A stretch of DNA of 5,121 nucleotides, from NCBI GenBank assembly GCA_016302655.1, contig JAEDNF010000129.1:1-5121 (forward strand). Direction: 5' to 3'. Below, piece by piece: positions 1 to 5,121 of the stretch. Every line of letters starts with the position of its first letter. The first letter of the stretch is position 1. The notes under the pieces were generated by a model that saw only the letters and a list, made by a program, of their open reading frames with translations, did not search any database and had not been told where the DNA came from. The position numbers and the translations under genes were made by a program. Source of the DNA: Oscillospiraceae bacterium. Its GTDB lineage: Bacteria; Bacillota; Clostridia; Oscillospirales; Ruminococcaceae.

Positions 1-1
1 A

Positions 2-50
2 CTTAAGTGCAAGGATTTTATAAATTATCAAATCAATCCTTGCACTTAAG
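2..50. repeat. Perfect 16-bp inverted repeat (hairpin 1)
   Basis: Arm 2-17 (CTTAAGTGCAAGGATT) is the exact reverse complement of arm 35-50, with a 17-nt AT-rich loop at 18-34. The outer 6 bp of each arm, CTTAAG, are themselves palindromic. As RNA this would form a 16-bp uninterrupted stem. No U-run follows the stem on the + strand, so it does not look like a canonical intrinsic terminator. It could be a 5'-leader structure, the end of an upstream transcript, or a DNA-binding or mobile-element palindrome. The symmetry is certain; the function is unknown. Confidence 0.85.
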
Positions 51-51
51 C

Positions 52-96
52 AACTTCTGATAGGCTTTTTCATTGTTATTAAGCCTATCAGAAGTT
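52..96. repeat. Perfect 16-bp inverted repeat (hairpin 2)
   Basis: Arm 52-67 (AACTTCTGATAGGCTT) is the exact reverse complement of arm 81-96, with a 13-nt loop at 68-80. It begins one base after hairpin 1 and has the same arm length but an unrelated arm sequence. No T-run follows the right arm; the only T-run (66-70) lies at the left arm/loop boundary, where it could not end a terminator made by this stem. The right arm finishes about 29 nt before the regulator's Shine-Dalgarno sequence, so it does not directly hide that site. Confidence 0.85.
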
Positions 97-124
97 AATG
101 AGCAGACATTAATTAACTCAGAAA

Positions 125-133
125 AGGCGGTGG
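125..133 (+). promoter_or_regulatory. Shine-Dalgarno sequence setting the regulator start
   Basis: AGGCGGTGG differs at one core position from the ideal AGGAGGTG and ends 5 nt before the TTG at 139. No comparable site precedes the more upstream in-frame TTG at 73, which lies in the loop of hairpin 2. This decides in favour of the TTG at 139 as the start. Confidence 0.75.
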
Positions 134-138
134 TATGT

Positions 139-822
139 TTGAAAGAGATACTCATTGTTGACGACGACAAGGACTTATCCTTTATTATTTCCGAGATGCT
201 TGAGAGCTACGGATACCATGTAACCTGTGCAAACAGCTGTGACGAGGCTTTCAGCCTGCTTGGCAAAATGAAGTTTTCGCTTGTTCTGCTCGATATCAAT
301 CTGCCCGACGGAACGGGATATGAAATATGCTCAGAGCTTCGCAGAGTATCTGCTGTACCGGTGATTTTCGCAAGCGCCCGCTCGGGAGAGGATGACCGTA
401 TAAACGGATTCGATATAGGCGGTGATGATTATCTGCCGAAGCCTTATTCCATGAAAGAGCTTCTGTCAAGGGTAAATGCGCTTATCAGGCGTGCTTACGG
501 AGCAGACGCAGGGGAAAATATCGTGAGGTTCGGCAACATTTCTGTCAATATTACCGCACGCACAGTAACAAGAAACGGTGCAGAGGTGTCGCTTTCGCTT
601 CGTGAGTTTGACTTGCTTTCATATCTTTGCCGCAATAAAAATATAGCTATACCTAAGGACAGACTTCTGTCTGAGGTATGGGGAGCGTTTTCGGAAGTTG
701 AGCCGTCTACGCTTGCGGTCCATATCCGCTGGCTCAGGGAAAAACTCGAGGACGATCCTGCACAGCCTAAGTTTATAAAAACCGTTTACAAGGTCGGTTA
801 TATGCTGGAGGTTGACAAATGA
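139..822 (+). CDS. OmpR/PhoB-family DNA-binding response regulator
   Basis: This is the cytoplasmic output protein of a two-component system; it is phosphorylated by the adjacent kinase and then binds promoter DNA. From the TTG start it is 227 residues, the normal OmpR-family length. The receiver domain (about 1-118) begins MKEILIVDDD, with acidic residues D8/D9, phospho-acceptor D52 in LLDINLPDGTG, switch residue S79 (Ser where Thr is commoner) and conserved K101 in LPKPYS. The winged-helix domain (about 128-227) has the recognition-helix segment STLAVHIRWLREKLE at 190-204 and the wing segment IKTVYKVGYMLE at 213-224. The frame stays open upstream to a TTG at 73, but those residues (LLSLSEVNEQ...) fit no receiver fold and lie partly in an inverted repeat. 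The stop overlaps the kinase start, so the two are translationally coupled. The likely target is the TTCTTAA repeat region before the ABC genes. VanR-, PhoP- and BceR-like subgroups cannot be told apart here. Confidence 0.95.
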   Translation: MKEILIVDDDKDLSFIISEMLESYGYHVTCANSCDEAFSLLGKMKFSLVLLDINLPDGTGYEICSELRRVSAVPVIFASARSGEDDRINGFDIGGDDYLPKPYSMKELLSRVNALIRRAYGADAGENIVRFGNISVNITARTVTRNGAEVSLSLREFDLLSYLCRNKNIAIPKDRLLSEVWGAFSEVEPSTLAVHIRWLREKLEDDPAQPKFIKTVYKVGYMLEVDK

Positions 823-1958
823 AAAAACGACTTATTGCCGCCGCATCCGCATTTATCGTATTGCTTGCGGTCATAACGGCATTGCTGTGCGCCTTCATAG
901 AAAAAAGCGACAGCGGCGATTACGGAAGATTTGCCGTAGCCGCAAACGAGATAGAACAGCTTATCGAAAGCGGAGAGACGGATTCGGCTCTGATTCACAC
1001 AAAACAGCTTAAAAACGAATTATCCGCATATTCGCCGGAACAAACCTTTGAACCTGCTTATCTGTGGGCGGTTTTCGCAGTCGGCGCAATTATTCTGATC
1101 GCTGTATTTATATACATCTGGTTTGCGATAATCCGTCCGTTTGAGAAGCTGACAGGCTTTGCGGAGCGTATAGCAGGCGGCGACCTTGATTTGCCGCTTG
1201 ATTATGAGCGTACCAACTATTTCGGCAGATTCACCTGGGCGTTTGACAGTATGCGCCGTGAAATAGTAAAAGCGAGAACCGGCGAAAAGGAAGCTATCGA
1301 GAATAATAAAACCATAATAGCGACTCTTTCACATGATATAAAAACGCCGGTGGCTTCTATCCGTGCATACGCCGAGGGGCTTGAAGCAGGAATGGATACA
1401 ACGCCCGAAAAGCGTCGGAAATACCTGTCTGTTATAATGAACAAGTGCGATGAAGTCACTAAGCTTACCAATGATATGTTCCTGCACTCTCTGTCAGATC
1501 TGGACAAACTGAAGATGAACAATGAAACGATTGAATTTTGTTCTTTTGCAGAAAAAGTAATATGCGATATCGGAGATGAGTACGGAGATATCAGCTTTAT
1601 AAAGCCCGACTTCTCGGCAACGGTAAACGCAGATAAGAACAGGCTTACCCAGATATTCGGCAATGTGATAACAAACGCCCGTAAATATGCAAAAACCAAT
1701 ATCGATGTCAGCATCACTCTTGACGGCGGCTATGTCAGCATACATTTCAGAGATTACGGAAGCGGTATACCCGATGAAGATATACCTTTTATCTTCGGCA
1801 AGTTTTATAGAGGAAAAAACTGCGGAAGCGAGCAGGGCTCCGGACTCGGTCTGTATATCGTAAAATATGTTGCAGAGCAGTCTTTGGGCACGGCAAAGCT
1901 CAGAAACTGCGACAAAGGGCTTGAGGTTACAATATCTCTGCCCGTAAAAAATTCTTAA
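819..1958 (+). CDS. Membrane sensor histidine kinase (HAMP, HisKA, HATPase_c)
   Basis: This 379-residue kinase is the partner of the regulator just upstream. The ATG overlaps the regulator's TGA (ATGA), and GGAGG at 807-811 lies 7 nt before it. Domains in order: transmembrane helix at about 7-27; extracytoplasmic segment at about 28-81, acidic and probably helical; second transmembrane helix at about 82-104; HAMP linker at about 105-157; dimerisation helix with H-box SHDIKTPV (phospho-acceptor H172); then the ATP-binding domain with N-box GNVITNARKYA (N282, N286), G1 box DYGSGIP (D312), F-box FGKFYRG (326-332) and G2 box GSGLGLYI (340-347). All catalytic motifs are intact, so it should be active. 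The extracytoplasmic segment is small but real, unlike BceS-type intramembrane-sensing kinases, which have almost none. It may sense a ligand directly or respond to the permease; the sequence does not say which. Confidence 0.96.
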   Translation: MKKRLIAAASAFIVLLAVITALLCAFIEKSDSGDYGRFAVAANEIEQLIESGETDSALIHTKQLKNELSAYSPEQTFEPAYLWAVFAVGAIILIAVFIYIWFAIIRPFEKLTGFAERIAGGDLDLPLDYERTNYFGRFTWAFDSMRREIVKARTGEKEAIENNKTIIATLSHDIKTPVASIRAYAEGLEAGMDTTPEKRRKYLSVIMNKCDEVTKLTNDMFLHSLSDLDKLKMNNETIEFCSFAEKVICDIGDEYGDISFIKPDFSATVNADKNRLTQIFGNVITNARKYAKTNIDVSITLDGGYVSIHFRDYGSGIPDEDIPFIFGKFYRGKNCGSEQGSGLGLYIVKYVAEQSLGTAKLRNCDKGLEVTISLPVKNS

Positions 1959-1987
1959 CTACTTCTTAATAACTTTTGCGGTAAAAT
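1952..1987 (+). promoter_or_regulatory. Probable regulator-activated promoter for the ABC genes
   Basis: TTCTTAA occurs at 1952-1958 and again at 1963-1969, two 7-bp direct repeats separated by 4 bp (11-bp period). A weak third unit, TTTTGCG, falls in register at 1974-1980. A -10-like TAAAAT lies at 1982-1987, 12 bp after the second repeat, and the -35 position (about 1959-1964, CTACTT) is poor. Known Pho-box-type OmpR-family activator sites have this layout: heptamer direct repeats replacing the -35 and lying about 11 bp upstream of the -10. The first repeat overlaps the kinase stop codon. I infer that the phosphorylated regulator activates the ATPase and permease genes here. No terminator is visible between the kinase and the ATPase, so read-through from upstream may add to expression. 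Confidence 0.65.
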
Positions 1988-2021
1988 GAAACAGAAATAA
2001 GCGAAACGAAAGGAGAAAAGT

Positions 2022-2783
2022 ATGAAAAATACAATTTTATCCGCAAAAGGACTATCAAAGAGCTTTGCTCACAACGGCGTACAAAGTCATATATTAAGCG
2101 GTCTTGATATCGACATTTACGAGGGGGATTTTACCGTTATCATGGGCGCTTCCGGTTCAGGAAAATCCACGCTGTTATATGCGCTCAGCGGTATGGACAG
2201 AGCGACAGGCGGCAAGGTCATTTATAACGGAGAAGACATTGTAAAAATGTCCGAGAATGAGCTTGCTAAGCTTCGTCACGGCGATTTCGGATTTATTTTT
2301 CAGCAGATGCACCTTGTCAGCAATCTGTCGCTGTTTGAAAATGTTGCCGTACCCGGCTATCTTAATAAATCAAAATCTCCCGACGAGGTAAACAGGCTCG
2401 CCGATGAGCTTCTTGCAAAAATGGGGATCGACGGCATAAAGACTCAGCTCCCTTCGCAGTGCTCGGGCGGCGAACAACAGCGCTGCGCTATAGCAAGAGC
2501 GGTAATAAATCAGCCGAAGCTTATATTTGCCGATGAACCTACAGGTGCGCTCAACCGCAGGAATACCACCGAGGTGCTCGACCTGCTTACAGACCTTAAC
2601 AAAAACGGTCAGAGCATATTGATGGTAACTCATGACAGCCGTGCCGCACTTCGTGCCACAAGGCTCATATACATAGCCGACGGCTCGGTGATAGGCGATA
2701 TTGAGCTTGCGCCTTATACCGAAGAAACCGAGAAAAGCCGTGAAGCGCAGATAAACGCCTGGCTTGCTTCTATGGAATGGTGA
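2022..2783 (+). CDS. ABC transporter ATP-binding protein (LolD/MacB/BceA-type)
   Basis: This 253-residue cytoplasmic ATPase powers the adjacent FtsX-like permease, probably as a dimer. AGGAG at 2011-2015 lies 6 nt before the ATG. All nucleotide-binding motifs are present: Walker A GASGSGKS (42-49), Q-loop FQQ (Q94), signature CSGGEQQR (137-144, with Cys in place of the usual Leu), Walker B LIFADEP (D161, E162), D-loop GALN (165-168) and H-loop THD (H204). The segment GFIFQQMHLVSNLSLFENV is characteristic of the ATPases that pair with MacB/LolCE/BceB/FtsX permeases. The C-terminal tail, about residues 227-253 and ending in INAWLASMEW, extends past the usual end of about 230 residues. From memory, similar basic/Trp-rich tails recur in Firmicutes homologues with large permeases. 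The export substrate cannot be assigned. Confidence 0.97.
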   Translation: MKNTILSAKGLSKSFAHNGVQSHILSGLDIDIYEGDFTVIMGASGSGKSTLLYALSGMDRATGGKVIYNGEDIVKMSENELAKLRHGDFGFIFQQMHLVSNLSLFENVAVPGYLNKSKSPDEVNRLADELLAKMGIDGIKTQLPSQCSGGEQQRCAIARAVINQPKLIFADEPTGALNRRNTTEVLDLLTDLNKNGQSILMVTHDSRAALRATRLIYIADGSVIGDIELAPYTEETEKSREAQINAWLASMEW

Positions 2784-2785
2784 GG
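2779..2785 (+). promoter_or_regulatory. Ribosome binding site of the permease, overlapping the ATPase stop
   Basis: GGTGAGG spans the ATPase stop codon (TGA, 2781-2783) and ends 6 nt before the ATG at 2792. It supports ATG 2792 over the in-frame GTG at 2780, which overlaps the stop as GTGA but has no good Shine-Dalgarno sequence in front of it. Either start couples permease translation to the ATPase. Confidence 0.6.
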
Positions 2786-2791
2786 CACGGT

Positions 2792-5121
2792 ATGGAAATA
2801 ATCAAGCTTATAAAAGCCAACATAAAGCATAAAAAGGGCGCATTCAAGAGTATCGCCGCACTTATGGCGATAATAGTTGTATCATTTACCGTAACCGTAA
2901 GCAACAACGACAATATTGACAAGGCGCTCAACAATGCACACAGCGCTTTAGCAACGCCTGATGTGACCGCATTTCTGATAGAGGCAAAAACCGACAGAAG
3001 CATAATTGACAGCATTAAGGAAAACCCCGATGTCACAGAGGTATCGGTAACAGACTGCGTCAACAGCGGCAAGGCGTCCGTTAATGGATATGAAACTTAT
3101 CAGATGGGCTTTATTTACCCCGACAGCTATAATGTCTACCGTGTTTTAAACGAGAATTTTAACGGTTATATTGAAAACCCCGAACCCTTAGGCGAGGGAG
3201 AGATATATCTGCCTTATTCTTTTACAGGACTTTATAAGGGCGTGAAAATCGGCTCGGAAATGGTATTCGGCAACGAGGATACGCAGTATAAATTCAAGGT
3301 AAAAGGCTTTGTTGAGGAATCTAACTTCGGCTCGGCTGTGATAGGCACAAAGAGATATTTCGTAAGCGAAAAGGACTTTGAAAAAATCCATGAAAATGCC
3401 GACGGAAAGTATTTTGCAAAGGTTATTGACGCAGGTATAGAGCTAAGTGAGGGCGCAGATTATTTTGCGGTGAAAAAAGCTCTCGATGATTCCTGCGGCA
3501 TTTCGGAAAAATCGGCGCTTATAATTTCCTCAGCCGAAACGACAGCTTACACAAAGCTTTATTCGGATACAGGCTCAAACATACTGCTTGTATTTTTGAT
3601 ACTGCTTATTACAATAGTAATAATCTCGATGTGGCACAGCATTTCAACCTCTGTTGATATGGAGTATGTAAACTTAGGAATATTAAAATCCCAGGGCTTC
3701 ACATCACGGAAGATACGCCTTGTTTATATTCTGCAGTATATTTTTGCCGAGCTTATCGGTGCGTTTATCGGACTTATTCTTTCGATCCCGCTTACAATGG
3801 CGCTGGGACGGCTTTTCCAGCCGATAACGGGACTTATCACCGCAACGGATGTTTCGATTCTGAAATGTGCGGCAATATCTCTTGGCATAATAATACTCTG
3901 CGGCATCTTCGTTATCCTTGCAACAAGAAAAGTCGGCAGGATTTCTCCCGTGCGTGCGATATCGGGCGGACAGTCGGAGGTGCATTTTGACAGCAGACTT
4001 AATGTGCCTGTAAAAGCAAAGCCGCTCTCGCTTTTTATGGGACTGAGGCAGTTCACCTCACGAGGAAAAAGCTATATAGGCTCGGTGTTTATCGTGGCAC
4101 TTTTAGTGTACTTTATGATGAGCATCTCGGTGCTTTCACAGCGGCTTTCGGGAGATAACCTTATTGAAGGAAATATAAATCCTCATATTACTGTCGTGAT
4201 GTCCGATGAATTTGAAGTAAGTGATATAAAGCGCTTTGAGGAGGAGATTTCCTCGGTAGATGAAAAGGCGAAAACGCTTTTCGCATATAACAAGTATGTG
4301 ATGATAGACGGAATTGAGCTTTACTGTAACGCCTACAGCCCGGCAGAGCTTATGTTTAAACCGCTGGAGGGCAGAATGCCGATATACGACAACGAGGTGT
4401 CAATTACGGAAATTGCCGCAGATGAGCTTGGCAAGAAAATCGGAGATACGGTAATTGTCGGCAGCGGAGAAAACGCAAAGGAGTTTATCATAACAGGCTA
4501 TCACCAGTCGATGAGCGACCTTGGCAGAACATTTCTTATTACTGCCGAGGGCTTATACAGGGTAAACGGCGCAAAGCCAATATGTTATGTGGAGCTGTCG
4601 GATATTTCGCTTGCCGACAAGCTTTCAAAAGCTCTTGACGATGATCTGGGCGAACTTATTTCGGCAAAAACCGTAAATACCGAGTGCAGTAACGCCATCG
4701 ACGGTATGCTGGAATTGATAAATGCAATATGTCTTATACTGGTGCTGGCGGTATTCGGTGTGTCCGTAATTTTCTCCGCAGTTGTAATCAGTATGATCTG
4801 CACTAAGGCTTTTATAAAGGAGCGAAGCGATATCGGAATACTGAAAGCGATAGGCTTTACCGCAAAGGAGCTTCAAAGGCAGTTTGCCTTCCGCTTCCTT
4901 ATCGTTTCTGCTACAGGATCGGTGATAGGAGGCATTTGCTCCCTGTTTTTCACAAAGCCGCTGCTTGAAATGCTGCTCAGAATGGTAGGAGTAACAAGGA
5001 TAGAAAGCAGTATAACGATAGTTACTTTCATCATACCCGCTGTTTTAATATGCCTGTGCTTCTTTGTGTTCTCATATTTTGCCGCAAGAAAAACCAAAAA
5101 GGTGGAAGTAAGAGAGCTTAT
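2792..5121 (+). CDS. FtsX-like ABC transporter permease, two-FtsX-domain type (3' end cut by window)
   Basis: One frame is open without interruption from ATG 2792 to the window end (776 complete codons), so this is the membrane partner of the ATPase. Predicted order: TM1 at about 20-37; first extracytoplasmic domain at about 38-261; TM2 262-284, TM3 311-334 and TM4 357-377 (first FtsX domain, with coupling-helix motif LGILKSQGFTSRKI at 295-308); TM5 at about 428-447; second extracytoplasmic domain at about 448-640; TM6 about 641-670, TM7 about 700-721 and TM8 about 741-764 (second FtsX domain, motif IGILKAIGFTAKEL at 681-694). The two halves are an internal duplication. The final residues, KKVEVREL, match the end-of-domain motif seen after TM4 (VGRISPVRAI), so few residues are probably missing. 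The 8-TM plan with two outside domains resembles the LolC/E-like and large Firmicutes permeases; BceB has 10 TM and one large loop. Antimicrobial-peptide resistance, lipid/lipoprotein handling or signalling are all possible. Confidence 0.94.
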   Translation, partial: MEIIKLIKANIKHKKGAFKSIAALMAIIVVSFTVTVSNNDNIDKALNNAHSALATPDVTAFLIEAKTDRSIIDSIKENPDVTEVSVTDCVNSGKASVNGYETYQMGFIYPDSYNVYRVLNENFNGYIENPEPLGEGEIYLPYSFTGLYKGVKIGSEMVFGNEDTQYKFKVKGFVEESNFGSAVIGTKRYFVSEKDFEKIHENADGKYFAKVIDAGIELSEGADYFAVKKALDDSCGISEKSALIISSAETTAYTKLYSDTGSNILLVFLILLITIVIISMWHSISTSVDMEYVNLGILKSQGFTSRKIRLVYILQYIFAELIGAFIGLILSIPLTMALGRLFQPITGLITATDVSILKCAAISLGIIILCGIFVILATRKVGRISPVRAISGGQSEVHFDSRLNVPVKAKPLSLFMGLRQFTSRGKSYIGSVFIVALLVYFMMSISVLSQRLSGDNLIEGNINPHITVVMSDEFEVSDIKRFEEEISSVDEKAKTLFAYNKYVMIDGIELYCNAYSPAELMFKPLEGRMPIYDNEVSITEIAADELGKKIGDTVIVGSGENAKEFIITGYHQSMSDLGRTFLITAEGLYRVNGAKPICYVELSDISLADKLSKALDDDLGELISAKTVNTECSNAIDGMLELINAICLILVLAVFGVSVIFSAVVISMICTKAFIKERSDIGILKAIGFTAKELQRQFAFRFLIVSATGSVIGGICSLFFTKPLLEMLLRMVGVTRIESSITIVTFIIPAVLICLCFFVFSYFAARKTKKVEVREL

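Noticed and set aside
2..49. A 15-codon open stretch ending in TAA at 47-49 that might be the tail of an upstream gene.
   Set aside because: It lies entirely within the perfect inverted repeat and is too short to judge as coding.
48..70. Possible intrinsic terminator ending in the T-run at 66-70.
   Set aside because: The only stem directly before the T-run is AAGC/GCTT (4 bp), which is too weak; the strong stems place the T-run at an arm/loop boundary.
93..118. Third inverted repeat AGTTAAT (93-99) / ATTAACT (112-118) that could compete with hairpin 2.
   Set aside because: It is only 7 bp, AT-rich, and shares just 4 nt with hairpin 2, so an alternative-fold switch is not supported.
1217..1717. 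Long minus-strand open frame of 166 codons opposite the kinase gene.
   Set aside because: It mirrors the conserved kinase catalytic region, has no ribosome binding site or family resemblance, and is a shadow of the real gene.
1959..2021. Terminator between the kinase and ATPase genes.
   Set aside because: I see no stem of useful length followed by a T-run; the region reads as a promoter and ribosome binding site.
3704..4056. Overlapping minus-strand open frames opposite the permease.
   Set aside because: They lie antisense to conserved FtsX-domain coding sequence and have low-complexity, unlikely compositions.
4849..4858. The 10-mer GATAGGCTTT is shared with the left arm of hairpin 2 (59-68).
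   Set aside because: It sits within conserved permease codons (AIGF motif) and is a plausible chance match with no flanking similarity.

Overview
The window holds one compact four-gene locus, all on the + strand: an OmpR-family response regulator, its sensor histidine kinase, a LolD/MacB-type ABC ATPase, and a large FtsX-like ABC permease that runs off the right edge. This is a two-component system coupled to a type VII (FtsX/MacB/Bce-superfamily) ABC transporter, an arrangement common in Gram-positive Firmicutes. The moderate base composition (not counted), the heavy use of CTT, ATA, GGC and AAA codons, strong AGGAGG-like ribosome binding sites and the protein style all suggest a gut-type Clostridia member (Ruminococcus/Oscillospiraceae-like). 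That assignment is inference from style only.

Layout. Positions 1-138 are non-coding and hold two abutting perfect inverted repeats, each with 16-bp arms, followed by a strong Shine-Dalgarno sequence. The regulator most likely starts at a TTG at 139 and ends at 822. Its stop overlaps the kinase start (ATGA), and the kinase runs 819-1958. A 63-bp gap (1959-2021) carries a convincing activator-type promoter: TTCTTAA direct repeats with 11-bp period, the first overlapping the kinase stop codon, followed 12 bp later by a TAAAAT -10 box. The ATPase is 2022-2783. The permease starts 8 bp after the ATPase stop, at 2792, and stays open to the window end (776 complete codons). Its C-terminal motif suggests the true stop lies close beyond position 5121.

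How the genes probably work together. The kinase has a small extracytoplasmic segment of about 54 residues and would phosphorylate Asp52 of the regulator. The phosphorylated regulator would bind the TTCTTAA repeats and switch on the ATPase-permease pair. The permease has two FtsX domains and two large extracytoplasmic domains, so it probably acts on a substrate at or outside the membrane (antimicrobial peptide, lipid or lipoprotein) or passes on a mechanical signal. The substrate cannot be read from the sequence.

Nothing here demands a wholly new system. The least explained elements are the twin perfect hairpins in front of the regulator and the well-formed regulator-binding promoter inside the locus.
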